Part shown: positions 1-9,826 of the stretch, piece by piece
Numbering within the stretch: the stretch's first letter is position 1
Layout: every line of letters begins with the position of its first letter
Assembly (NCBI GenBank): GCA_016719645.1
Contig: JADJYS010000016.1
Location: forward strand, 1-64,000
DNA: 64,000 nt
Source: a bacterium
GTDB taxonomy: Bacteria > Krumholzibacteriota > Krumholzibacteriia > LZORAL124-64-63
Direction of reading: 5' to 3'
The notes under the pieces: model-generated
Databases searched by the model: none
The model's input: only the letters and a program-made list of their open reading frames with translations
What the model was told of the DNA's origin: nothing
Program-made: the position numbers and the translations under genes

Positions 1-215
1 TAGTATCTTATGCACCAAAACATTGCTGTAGATTTGTTGAAGGTGGTGACTATACGAATATGTCATATGCTACGACATCATGAACACATTGAATTACGAG
101 TACATTGCAACCAACAGCACGATCGCCGAGTGGTGTTCGGCAAATGAACTGGAGTACACGCCGTAGATGTCCGGCATTCATTTGCATCAAATATTGAAGG
201 CGTCTCAGGAGGAAT

Positions 216-1118
216 ATGATGCGAAAATCATTCACGGGTATAATCGGGCTATTGTTCTTGTTCTCTATGTTCGCTATCGGCTGTGGAGATAACAACAATC
301 CCGGAACACTGCTAACTGGCACGATCACGATCGATCCCGAACCCAACGACATCAACGCGCCCTGGGTGGTCATGGGGCCGAGTGGTTTCAATCAGTCGGG
401 TTCAGGAGACGCGACTCTCGAAGATGTGACCGCCGGTGAATACTCGCTGACTTGGGGGGATGTGTCTGGCTGGACTGCGCCGAGCTCAGCACCTGTAACG
501 CTGGCGCTGGTAGCAGACGCGACTTTACAATTCACCGGGACCTACATCGATCGTTTCCCATTTCCGGACACGGCCGACAATCTAATGACGAACTTCAAGA
601 ACGCCTACGTTGAGATGAATGTTGGGGAGTATAGCAACGTCTTGCACTCGGACTTCATATTCGTGTTCGCCGACTGGAGTGACGTTGCGCCCCCTTCTGG
701 AATCTACACGCGCGAGGAGGATCTCCAGTCCACCACCAACATGTTCAGTGGGGATCAGGGGCAAAGTCCCGACGGCCAGCCGATTCCCGCTGTACGCGAC
801 ATCGCATTCCAGCAGCTTGTCCGTCTGACCGAATGGGAAGACGTGCCGGAGACACACCCCTACTTTCCAGGTGCCAGCCGCGCCTTATACGACGTGCTTG
901 TGGTCTTCAACCTTGTCAATGAAGGGTGGATTACGATCACAGTCGACACGCAGCAACTATTCTATGTCAAGGCAGTGGCTGAGGAGGAGAAGGACGGCGA
1001 TATACAACAGCACTTCTATCTGATCGGCCAACAAGACCTGGATGGCAAGTCAGCCGTGTTGTCTTTCGCTAGCAATGAAGACATGAGTTGGAGCATTGTA
1101 AAGGCGCTTTACTTGTAG
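216..1118 (+). CDS. Secreted lipoprotein with NTF2-like C-terminal domain
   Basis: A 300-residue protein. The N terminus is a lipoprotein signal peptide: two basic residues, a hydrophobic stretch and the lipobox AIGC, so it is probably anchored in a membrane facing the periplasm. Residues about 35-105 look like a small beta domain of the PEGA/carboxypeptidase-regulatory kind. Residues about 110-300 (PDTADNLMTNFKNAY...) resemble NTF2/SnoaL-like ligand-binding folds, a guess from pattern only. AGGAGG at 207-212 suits the second ATG (219) better than the first (216). A paralogue follows directly at 1162. Function unknown. Confidence 0.75.
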   Translation: MMRKSFTGIIGLLFLFSMFAIGCGDNNNPGTLLTGTITIDPEPNDINAPWVVMGPSGFNQSGSGDATLEDVTAGEYSLTWGDVSGWTAPSSAPVTLALVADATLQFTGTYIDRFPFPDTADNLMTNFKNAYVEMNVGEYSNVLHSDFIFVFADWSDVAPPSGIYTREEDLQSTTNMFSGDQGQSPDGQPIPAVRDIAFQQLVRLTEWEDVPETHPYFPGASRALYDVLVVFNLVNEGWITITVDTQQLFYVKAVAEEEKDGDIQQHFYLIGQQDLDGKSAVLSFASNEDMSWSIVKALYL

Positions 1119-1161
1119 CAGTCCTGCCCGGGAAGCGCTATGCGGGAAAGAGGCAAATCTC

Positions 1162-1822
1162 ATGCGACATATTAAGCGTAATCTGATCTGCATGGCCGTT
1201 ATGGCAACCACGTCCTTAATGGGGAGTGGGTGTTTCGATGACGAACCACCGACCGACCCGATATTTCCAGGACCGTCATATCCATATCCGGACACCGCTC
1301 AGAAGCTAATGGTGAACTATAAAAAGGCCTACGATGAGATGAATATCGATGAATACCGAAATACGCTGCACTCGGACTTCACTTTCGTATTCGTGGGGAG
1401 TAGTCCGGTAGCGCCCACCACCGGCACGTACACAAGGGATGAGGACCTTCAATCCACTACCCGGATGTTCAACGGAGAATTGGGTCATGACATGTTGGAT
1501 CAAGTAAAGCCTGGTGTGCGCGATGTCGAATTCCATCTCCTCGAGCAATTGACCGAGTGGGAGGACGTGCCAGAGACTGACCCCCACTTCGCGGGTTGCA
1601 TCCGGGCAATGTATGATGCTTGAGAAGTTCTTCTATCTGATTACCGATGATTTAAATACGATCGCGGTTGATTCGCAACAAATGTTTTACTTGCAACCTC
1701 AAGACGAAATGCAGCAGGACGGTAGCACAACACAGCACTTTTACTTGATCGGTCAGCAGGATCTTGAATCGGTCCATGCTGGCAATGAGGCCATGAGTTG
1801 GGGTGGAGTAAAGGCACTTTGA
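1162..1822 (+). pseudogene. Paralogue of the preceding lipoprotein, frameshifted
   Basis: The first 153 codons encode a lipoprotein signal peptide (lipobox GSGC) and an NTF2-like region closely matching the upstream gene (shared LHSDF, REEDLQSTT-like and LTEWEDVPET blocks). The frame stops at 1621-1623. The missing C terminus (QQMFY, QHFYLIGQQDLE, MSWGGVKAL) continues in another frame to 1822. A single indel near 1613-1620 separates the halves. It lacks the N-terminal beta domain of its neighbour and a few residues before the last block. It is either a tandem duplicate that has begun to decay or an intact gene with a sequencing error. Confidence 0.7.
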
Positions 1823-2215
1823 AGACTAAATGGCGCCATTAGCTGTTTGCAAACGATGGGGGGGAGGGGGGGCGAGGATGTGTTACGCACAGTAGGTGTC
1901 CCTCTCTGTAGTTGAACTGTCACGAAACTTCCAGACAGTTGGCGTTGTGATGATATCAGGACCTATGCAAGCCCACGCTTTGAAGGCAGGTACGCGGATA
2001 TGTATGGTATCTATGCGAGATGGGCAATCGCATTAGGCTAGGTTGTTGCACAGCATCGAGTGGGGTGAAACACAAGGAGGTGCATGCAGTTTCATCTTGT
2101 TGTTGATGGCGCTACGTCGAATCATGATACACAGAGACATAGACACGTCAGTTCGCGTGGCCCAGGAGATTCTGCTAAGACTTCGATGATGACATACTAG
2201 CAATGATGCCGCTGA
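1823..2215. other. Intergenic stretch without a recognisable gene
   Basis: About 390 bases between two broken genes. Short frames occur but none has coding character or a good start. I see no hairpin terminator or promoter worth naming. Confidence 0.4.
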
Positions 2216-2533
2216 TATAGTGAACAGACGCGAAATGGCAAATCACACTCGCAGGTCGATGCGGTCTTTTCGCTTACTGACCCTGAGGGGAGATATGTTC
2301 GATATGAATTTAAACATGATGAATATACGTCAACTATTCCGTCAGCCATCGTAGTCCGTCAATCACTTGAAGAAGTGCCCGGTGATGAAGTGCAGATACT
2401 TGGCGCCATTGAGGGTCGCTATCAAATTGAGGTGATCGGACAGTCCGATGGGTTATTCGTGTTAAGTATTGTTGTCTTTAATGGCGATGAGGTTGCAGAC
2501 TGGGATGCAGGAAAAAATATTAACTGGTGGTAG
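2216..2533 (+). pseudogene. C-terminal remnant of a secreted or surface protein
   Basis: An open frame of about 105 codons, bounded by a stop at 2213-2215 and a TAG at 2531-2533, with no usable start codon. The translation contains VFSLTDPEGRYVRYE, then IEGRYQIEVIGQSDGLFVLSI. From memory, this spacing of a 'TDPxGR' strand and a 'GxYxIxVxGxxxGxYxL' strand is common in beta-sandwich domains at the C terminus of bacterial secreted proteins. The missing N terminus suggests a truncated relic. It is too short to have been called as a normal gene. Confidence 0.5.
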
Positions 2534-2971
2534 CAATGGTATGTATACAATTACATATTCAACCAGCCCCAAACTTGTTATCGAAGGTCACAAAATTGAT
2601 GAAGCTGGTCCTCAAGAAAGATAAATAGCAGATAAGATGTCTTGATGTGTACAGTTCTAGTATTCACCTGACAGTTAGCACACGGGACCCGTATGAACCA
2701 CCTGACCACTAGCTGCTTGGCACAATTGCAGCCAGGGTGGGTGCAGGCTCTGCTGGTTGACAATCATTGTCGACAGGCCTACTCCACGGCGGTGTTGGAA
2801 AACAGGAATGCCCAGCCCCCGAAGAACTCCAAGGCTAAGGTCGGCCGGAAGCAAGCCACTTCCCAGGCTCGATTGCTGCTGCCATCGAACTCCCGCCTCG
2901 CCGCCCTCGACAAGGAGTGTGTGGGGCGGTTCAGCCGCCACGGGACAGGTGGTTGGCGGCGTTATACCTAA
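2534..2971. other. Intergenic stretch, nothing assigned
   Basis: Frames are open on both strands between about 2675 and 2990, including one with an ATG at 2693 and an antisense one. They overlap each other and I recognise neither product. GC content rises from about 2750 toward the following histone-like gene. Confidence 0.35.
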
Positions 2972-3382
2972 GGAGCGCGCGAAGGCCAAGACCCCGGGCC
3001 CAAGACTACCCGGACTCCGAAGGTCCAGGTAGCGAAGAAGGTCTCATCGGCCAAGGCCAAGCCCGGTCGCAAGCCGAAGGCCCAGGTTGCGGCGAAGCGT
3101 GGGCGTCCTGCAGCCCCCAAGGCCAAGCCCGGTCGCAAGCAGAAGGTCCAGGTAGCGAAGTCCAAGGCCGCCCCCAAGGCCCCCCGCCAGACCGTCGAGT
3201 CCGTGGTCGTCGCCCTGCTCAAGGCCAACAAGAAGCCCATGGCATTCCCCGAGATCATGGCCACGATTCAGAAGAAGAAGCTGGTCAAGACCAAGAGCGC
3301 GAATTTCGCCAACGTCCTGCGGCGGACGATCTCCACTAGCTCGAAGATCAAGAGGGTGGGGAGGGGGGTGTATCGGGCGTGA
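2972..3382 (+). pseudogene. Histone-H1-like protein with C-terminal winged-helix (HARE-like) domain, start lost
   Basis: The frame ending in TGA at 3380-3382 encodes a Lys/Pro/Ala-rich tail with repeated KAKPGRK and AKRGRPAAPK (AT-hook-like) units. A folded domain of about 60 residues follows (TVESVVVALLKANKKPMAF ... FANVLRRTI ... IKRVGRGVYRA). The last part has the pattern of HARE/winged-helix DNA-binding domains fused to H1-like tails in bacteria. The frame has no ATG or GTG start. A continuation of the basic tail (KERAKAKTPG) lies in another frame just upstream, so a one-base indel near 2990-3002 probably hides the true start. The likely role is nucleoid or DNA binding. Confidence 0.6.
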
Positions 3383-3480
3383 AGTGCGGCACTGGTGATG
3401 CGATGCAGATTGCGCACGCAGCGACAAAGCTGCCAACAGTGACTAAAGACGTACGATGAACGCGCTATCGGATATATGCA

Positions 3481-4741
3481 ATGTATGAAGAACTCCTAGA
3501 TCAAGTAGTCCGTTTCTATTTGGATTCCGGCGACTTTAATGGTGTGCCTGTTGCCTGCCTTTTGCCTCAGGATGGCGCGAACGTTCGCATCGCAATCGGT
3601 GAATTACTGCAGCAAGGTCTTGTGGATGTGCTGGGAACCGCGCAAGCCGGTAATGCTCACATCAAGCTCTATGGAGTCCCCGACAAGGAGGCCCAACTTG
3701 CGGCACTGTCCGCGTGCGACGTCGATCACACATGCGTATACCCTTCGCCGGCACCTCGCCTCCCGGCTTGATCGGCGCGCATACTACGGCCGCCCGTATT
3801 CGCTGGTGCTTGCACTTGGTGCAGCTCAAATGGAGTTCCGGTCCTTCGATCTTGCGATCCTCGAGACGTACCGGAGTGACCCGCGATACGAATATCTAAC
3901 TGAAGGCGTCGGTGGTTATATATGCGTCGCGAATGCGCATCTTCAATCTCCGTATATGCCGGAACGGGATCGCATTCTGCTTGAGACATTTGGATTCGCG
4001 TTCAACGACCAACATGGAAGAGCGGTTGCCGTCTTTGTTCGCTATTTGGCACGACTCAGCCCTGAGCATCAGCAGCGCTGGAAGACTCATGAACTGGACG
4101 GTGAATTCAGGCTTCATCCAATTTACTTCAAAGCCAATGTGCTCGGTGAGTGGTATGAGGAACTGCCCATTCTCACTGCGCTCCTGATGGAGCTTGCGAT
4201 CATCAACAAGATGGCGGAAGCGATGGGGCGCCCAAAGCTATTTAATGACGTTCCGGCGACGCCGCACGAACTGAATGGTTATGACTTTCTCATCCGACCA
4301 ACCCAGAATGAGTTCGATGCATTTGTGCTTCTTCTCGACAAGCTCTTATCCGATAACTTGAACAAATCGTTCTTCGGTTCGGACATATCATACGAGGAGG
4401 AGCAGGAGCGGGCCGATGGCAAAACGGTGATTCGTTCCAAAGGAACCCTGCAGATGCTGGACGAATGGATTCGACTGAAGTTCCGGCCGCGCGACTGGGC
4501 GGTTTGGGATGCGAGCATGGTGACTCTCCGCAAGATACGACGCATGCGGCAAAGGCCCGCCCACGTCATTCAGAAAGACACATATGACCAGAAGTTCTCA
4601 GTAGAGCAGCGACAACTGATTGTGGATGCATACCATGCAGTAGAAGCGATCAGGCTGGCGTTATCCAGTCATCCGGACGTGCGTAAAAGCGATGTGACGG
4701 TTGATTCGGCACTCGCCGAGGGCAAGATCTGCGATTTCTAA
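3481..4741 (+). pseudogene. Large protein with a C-terminal HEPN-like RX4H motif, frameshifted
   Basis: The N-terminal part runs from ATG 3481 (MYEELLDQVVRFYLDSGDF) in one frame to a stop near 3771. The rest (YYGRPYSLVLALGAAQMEF onward) continues in the next frame to TAA at 4739-4741. The overlap near 3735-3775 shows one indel, and the joined protein would be about 420 residues. Near the C terminus, RMRQRPAHVIQ gives an R-x4-H motif inside predicted helices followed by a long helix (AYHAVEAIRLAL). This is the signature of HEPN ribonuclease domains. I recall uncharacterised homologues but no function. Role as an RNA-targeting toxin or defence effector is inference. It converges on the REase-PIN gene. 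Confidence 0.6.
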
Positions 4742-4943
4742 CTCGGCCGGTGGATCGTTAGGCCCAGTATTCGGGGGTGCTACTGCCGGGTTGTTTGAAG
4801 ATCAGGCGGCTGGGGCAGGGCATGTATCAGGCGTGATGCCGTCGAGGCTGAAGTAGTGGCTTGTAAATAGCCGTCATTCCACCACCCTTCGTTCCGCGGA
4901 GCGCCTTATGTCCCAGTGGTACCTCGCAGGGTCTCCGATCGCG

Positions 4944-7075
4944 TTAGGACTCACTGCTAAGTCTCCGTTGCCAATCTGCCCACGATCTTGTGATGTCTTC
5001 ATAAGTCGTATCACGGTTCATTCGCACAACATAGTCGGCCTTAAACGCCTTGGCCTCGCGGAGTAAATCCGCATCGTGTAAATCGCCAGAATGATATCGG
5101 GCGAGTGCATCCCACACTTGCGCTCCAGCCTCTCGCGATTCTTCGGAAATCCAATGCGCCGCCGCCATCATGCTGGTAAGACCATCAGAACAGTGTCCTG
5201 GTGCCACCATGTCGAGCAGATCCGAAAGAGCAGCAGGATTGAGCGCTTCCCAATAGGCATCAGCTTCTCGAGCGGCGACCAACAGATGCAGCTTGTCCCA
5301 CGTGCATAGTACGTGCCGACGTTGATCCTGGACGCCACGCTCGAAGAGGTATGCCAGAGTGCGCCTGTCATGATCCATGACAACACCCGCGCGAGCAATC
5401 CCGAGATCCATATCTAGATAGGCGAGCGCCTCGTTGGCCTTATCGGCAGAACTCTGAAATTGAACTGACAAGCGTCGTGATTCAATCCCGTAGTGTTTGT
5501 ATAGTCCGATCATGGCATTCCGAGACACTTCGCGAGCACGGCGAAATGCCGTGTCAGAATTAGCTGTTGTGAGTTCGTCGAATCGCACGCCATAGCCTTC
5601 GACATAATCTCGAAAACTCTGCTCGTAGCCGTTAGAATGCAGAGCAACGAAATGTGAAACAAATGCATTCGTTGACGCGGCCAGGTCAGCATCTTCAGTG
5701 ACGATCGTCTGGTAGTTTCGGGCTGCAAGTATCAAATGTGTAGCAGACTCCTCGACATAGTCGAACGGTATCAGAGCCTCAAGCCATGCGCTTCAGCGGA
5801 GCGATAAAGGCGGTGTGCGGAAAAGCTGAAGCGAGAGCCTGCGGGCCGGAATAGCAGCGATGAGAGCATTGGCATTGCGACTGATGCATCAAGCATAATA
5901 TCAGCATCTAGCCCACCGCCCAATATTGTCGCCAGACACTCTTCATTGAGAATAGCTATGTTAAAGTAGAGTTCGGCGGCGGCAAGACACTGTCCGTACG
6001 GAGAGGCTGAGACGACTTCAGCAATGCTTGTCACAATCGCACTTCTTGTATCAACACCGTCGGGGACAGCGGCAGCGTCCAAGGCTGCATGCAGATTGCG
6101 AAGTCGTGTTCTAAGTGCTCGAAGCGACGGTTCGCCATTGGCGTCGAGAGCGTTAGACGACCAAACGTACCCCGCTGCCAATGCAGCGGCACCAGCAGCG
6201 TCAAGTATTGGGTTTACTACGCTGTCGCCGATCGTGCGAACCTGTGTCGCGCCCCTCAAGAGGAGTCGAATGTCCTCGGCGAGTTGAATGCGATCCCGAG
6301 AAGTCACGGCCGCAGCTGCATCGAGAGAGGACCGTTTAGCACTAGAGATTACCATGATGCCGGTCTCGCTGACTTGGAGGTCCCGGCGTTGGATCAATCG
6401 ATCCAATAATGATTCTATTTGACGATGCTGCTCGACAGGAAGGCCCAAGTGATTGGCGATTGCGGCAGCACACTCGTTGCGGAGGAGAGCGCGTTCGGAA
6501 TTGTAGATTACGGCGATCGCTGCCGCCTCACGTACTGCGGAGCGAAAATCAGTCGCTTCTTCGCTGAAAGCAAGGAACGAATCCGCTGCGAGGAGTTTCG
6601 CTTGCAGCATCCTGTTCGCGGCCTCAGGTCTGGCCGGTATCGGCAAGTCACACAATTCTAAGAGACGATGTGTTGCCCCCCATTGGTGATATGAACTCGC
6701 GATAGTCTGGCCGTCAAAACGCGTAACATTGACCGCAGTCTCTCGAAATATCATGTCGGCGACCGCGGTAAAGCGGGCCTCAGGTATCCGGTAATTGCAG
6801 AGGAAGAAGATATGAATTAGGCCGAGTCTATCGCGAACTTTACGCGCGTCTTGTGTAATCTTTTGTTCCCATTTGCGATCGACCGTTACTTGAACGGCGA
6901 TTTGCGTTGGGGAGGGGTGCGCCACAAAGAGGCGGAGATCAGTACCGCCATCGTGAGGGCCGTCGACGAGATCTGCGGCGAGGAAACCGCGACGTTCCAT
7001 GAAATCGATGGCGATTGATCGAAACGTCAGAAAGTCAGCGGAGAACACTAGCCTTGCAAGCGATTCGGTTTGCAT
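4944..7075 (-). pseudogene. Restriction-endonuclease-like domain fused to a PIN-like domain, frameshifted
   Basis: The start is ATG at 7075, preceded by GAGG. The upstream frame extension to 7279 is not needed. Residues about 10-130 have an REase-like pattern: a helix, GFLAADLVDGPHDGGTDL, then IAVQVTVDRKWEQKI, matching D...(Q)xVxxK of PD-(D/E)XK nucleases such as Mrr relatives. A helical region follows. The last 250 residues fit a PIN nuclease: MLDASVAMPML (Asp), YVEESATHL (Glu), MDHDRRTLAYL (Asp), LCTWDKLHLL (Asp). The frame breaks near 5778-5786; restoring one base joins AEAHGL to EALIPFDYVEESATHL without a gap. The whole would be about 710 residues. Two nuclease folds in one chain suggest a defence effector (inference). 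Confidence 0.6.
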
Positions 7076-7421
7076 GTGGACCTCAGGATAGCGGGTTCGG
7101 TGGTGAAGCCTATGGGAAGTCGGTTTGTTGCGTACCTCCGAGACTAAACCATTAATGGACACGTGTAAATGGCACAAAGAGGCCTTGACCGCGCTCTCGT
7201 CAACCCGCACGTCACCGCCACACCTGTAAGGTCGGCCACGTCCCTGCTCCGAGTCAGGCGGTCGATCCAATAGGGCCAACGCCAGATATCGGGATCTTCA
7301 CCGTGTGCATCGATTCGATTCCGATCTCCAACCGTCTACAGGAGACAGCCGGGGATCATTTCTCGCTTGTTAGCAGTCGTACGCTGTACCGTGGCTTCGC
7401 GCACGTGCGGGAGCGCGGCTA
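7076..7421. other. Intergenic stretch upstream of the REase-PIN gene
   Basis: About 345 bases between the membrane-protein gene and the REase-PIN gene. The REase-PIN frame stays open upstream to 7279, but the predicted residues there look non-coding. I identified no promoter. Confidence 0.35.
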
Positions 7422-7931
7422 CTATCCTCTCGTCCAAAGATGAGATGCCAGCGTTAACGTAAGGCCAACAATGAGAGTGCGGTTGCGCCATCTGTACAGG
7501 TACTTGCCCTGGGGCGTCAGCTTCTCAATTGCTTTATCGAGGGCGTAGGATTTGTTGCGGATCTGCGATGCGCGTTGACTCGCTTCATGCGGCGACACGA
7601 CGATCCCGCTGACCATGTCTTTGCTGAGTCCTGGGCGAGCAGAAGCGGACTCATAGCCTGCTGCCTTCTCAGACAAGTAGAGCGCACGCGAATTGAGACG
7701 AACTACCTGGATGGACCGCTCCATGCGCCGAAGTCCGAAGATCGCCGAGACTAACAATAACGACAATCCAAGAGCAGTTGCGGTTTCTGGTGACAGGATT
7801 GCATGGGGCGTTTTGAGCCCCTTCCCCCAATATGCGATCACGGTGAACGTCAAGCCGGTCAGGTAGTATTCGAACTTGCAATCTGCGTCGAACCAAAGCT
7901 CATAGATGCGGTCACTTCTCGTCGTTGACAT
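7422..7931 (-). CDS. Small membrane protein of unknown function
   Basis: 169 residues from ATG 7931, with GGAGG about 10 bases upstream. The longer open frame reaching 8294 runs into an unrelated HTH relic. There are two hydrophobic segments in the first half (YYLTGLTFTVIAYW and TALGLSLLLVSAIFGL), a basic soluble stretch of about 90 residues, and a third hydrophobic segment near the C terminus (TLIVGLTLTLASHLW). No family recognised. Confidence 0.55.
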   Translation of the reverse strand: MSTTRSDRIYELWFDADCKFEYYLTGLTFTVIAYWGKGLKTPHAILSPETATALGLSLLLVSAIFGLRRMERSIQVVRLNSRALYLSEKAAGYESASARPGLSKDMVSGIVVSPHEASQRASQIRNKSYALDKAIEKLTPQGKYLYRWRNRTLIVGLTLTLASHLWTRG

Positions 7932-7984
7932 GAACAGATGACCTCCGGCGTCAGCGGTTGCGGTAGCAGGATGGTGACGAGAAT

Positions 7985-8285
7985 ATACCTGGTCTTCACG
8001 GTTGTCCATGCTGCGTCGGTAGTGCAGGATCGCCTCCTGCTGTTCCGGTGCCATGCTCATGACGGTCAGTACGTCGCTGAGCCGCGCCTTCGAAAGCCAT
8101 ATATTTACGATACGGCCGCCAGGCTTGCGACTACCACCGAGCGCACCAAGCCGTCGATGTAGTGGGCGAGAGCGAGAATTTGGGCATTCCGTACCGCCCG
8201 GTCCAGCCGTCTGCGCTCGGTCTTGGCCACGGGATTCGGCGTGGGCGTTGGCCCCGGTCGTAAGCTGGCACAACCCGAGGCCTGC
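7985..8285 (-). pseudogene. Relic of a recombinase-associated HTH gene
   Basis: Two frames together encode a degraded homologue of the small HTH protein at 12321-12629. The upstream frame gives TPNPVAKTERRRLDRAVRN and LALAHYIDGLVRS, matching VERKRQDRVARRARN and LALAYYIDGLVRS. After an indel near 8110 the second frame gives LSKARLSDVLTVMSM, matching VSRARVSKVVSLLGM. The nucleotide sequences are also visibly similar. No recombinase gene remains beside it, so this is probably the scar of an older integration event. Confidence 0.6.
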
Positions 8286-8290
8286 CCACG

Positions 8291-8508
8291 TCAAGTCGTA
8301 TCTGGAGAGTAGGGCTCGAACAGCAGGCCCCCATCCCCGGGAACGGGAGGCTGTGGTCGTGGTCTCCGGTTAGGATCTCCATCGGGATGCCGCTGGGGAA
8401 TGCATCGCACCCAACGGCCCCGCGATGCTTGCGTTGGCAAAATGCACACTGGCTGACTTTGAGTTCGCCCTCACCCCAGGAGAATCGCTTAGAGCGGTCT
8501 TCGCTCAT
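8291..8508 (-). pseudogene. Small Cys-containing conserved protein, frameshifted
   Basis: The start is ATG 8508. The protein begins MSEDRSKRFSWGEGELKVSQ, then CAFCQRKHRGAVGCDAFPSG and IPMEILTGDHDH, a pattern I recall from a family of about 70-residue uncharacterised proteins. CxxC plus a later Cys and the His pair could bind metal. The expected ending (DGGLLFEPYSPDTT, TGA at 8291-8293) is in the next frame. One base is missing in the run of C/G near 8333-8340, the kind of place where sequencing errors occur. Confidence 0.55.
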
Positions 8509-8628
8509 GTTCTCTCCTTCGACGGAGAAGGGAGATTGGAAGGTGTGCAGCATTCCCACTGCGCTCTTTCCTTGTGTAGGTTCGGGATATTCGAATCCTC
8601 GCACCGATGGTAATCCTTTCCCCTCATG

Positions 8629-9204
8629 CTATTTCGCATAATGCTCCAGTATCTGAGATATCATTTCAAAATTCGGACGGACAGCTTCAAGTCGCGCATT
8701 GCTTGCAAGAATGCTTTCGCGCGTAAGAGGTTCGAATATTTCACCAAATTCATTTGTGCTTCGGGTACGCCTGGCCGTGCTAACTAGAAGCATGCGATCA
8801 GAATCAAGCTTTGCCTTTCTTGCGAACCCAGCTTCAGCCATCTGCTGCGCTAAATCACTATATGCTTTTGAATAAAACGGTGATCCAGAATCAAGGGAGA
8901 GTAAAAGACAACGCCCTAATTCGACATTATAGCGGTAAGTCAAGTTCTGGTTCTCGTTTAATGCTCGTATTTCGGAGCGAGTCCACTTTGTTCCAGTGCG
9001 GGCAATGTAATGCTGACAAACGAAGCGTAGGCTGTCAAAGTCGGCATCCTTGAGAGGCGCCCGGAAAGCCTGACCCAAGACGCGACTAAAAGTTGAATGC
9101 TCAGATGTAGAAAGTTCAGGGGCATGCTTTGGTTCGCTGGCCAGAGTTGCTATAGGTGGCAGAATTGTCAGCATCAGAAGTAGGGCGATGCGAGGTATGT
9201 TCAT
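8629..9204 (-). CDS. Secreted protein of unknown function
   Basis: 191 residues from ATG 9204, with GGGAGA six to eight bases upstream. The N terminus is a Sec signal peptide (MNIPRIALLLMLTILPPIA, then TLASE). The mature part is helical and charged, without recognised motifs; three Cys/Met-containing helices span residues 70-150. The open frame continues upstream to 9303, but the signal peptide fixes the start. It stands alone, with AT-richer composition than the core half. Confidence 0.6.
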   Translation of the reverse strand: MNIPRIALLLMLTILPPIATLASEPKHAPELSTSEHSTFSRVLGQAFRAPLKDADFDSLRFVCQHYIARTGTKWTRSEIRALNENQNLTYRYNVELGRCLLLSLDSGSPFYSKAYSDLAQQMAEAGFARKAKLDSDRMLLVSTARRTRSTNEFGEIFEPLTRESILASNARLEAVRPNFEMISQILEHYAK

Positions 9205-9764
9205 TCTATTCTCCCTGTTTCTCGCATGATAATGACTGCAGACTGGATCCCAGCATATGCATCTATACCCAGTAGACCGCAGCCGAAAACGGGCATTACT
9301 CAACAGCCACAGGTGCAGGTGGCTGGGCTCAAATTACGGAGGCTCCGGGAAGGCCGGGGCGGTTCACATTATAATCGAGGGGCATCGCGACTCAACTATC
9401 ATTTCGCATACAGGTCGATTAAATGCGAAACGACTATAATCCGCCGCGTGCGCTCATCCATCCCTTCGGCCAACGGTTCTCTGAACGCACACGAAGCACA
9501 TAGTCGAGTACTTTCGCATCGGCGATCGCCCCTGCGGCCACCCAAGTGCTTCGCACCTTATGGCCCGCTCCAGCGAAGATGAGCGATTTGTAGAGTTCCT
9601 CGGGCCCGGCTCGATCAAGGTTATGAATGCGCATCACCGCTTGTGTGTCATGTTCCGAGCAGCAAACATCCAGGAGCTCTTCAAGTGCTTGGACCTTGGG
9701 ATCGACACGCCCGCTCTTGATGAGCGCCAAGAACTCATCTGGGCCAGATGGCGAACTCAAAGTT

Positions 9765-9795
9765 GGGGAGTGTATTTCTAACTGTGTAAACAGCC
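9765..9795 (+). repeat. Left terminal inverted repeat of the IS256-family element
   Basis: It pairs with 11066-11096. The 15-base inner block ACTGTGTAAACAGCC is identical in both ends; the outer 16 bases match partly. Confidence 0.8.
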
Positions 9796-9826
9796 ATGGT
9801 GTAAATTCTCCCCCCAGGAGGACCCC

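Noticed and set aside
2675..2989. Antisense and sense frames over 2675-2989 as a gene
   Set aside because: Both strands are open over the same stretch and neither product shows a recognisable domain or a good ribosome binding site.
4735..4763. Possible complete integron attC after the HEPN-like gene (TTCTAAC ... GTTAGGC)
   Set aside because: The two core-like sites are only about 15 bases apart, too close for any attC, and the stem between them is weak.
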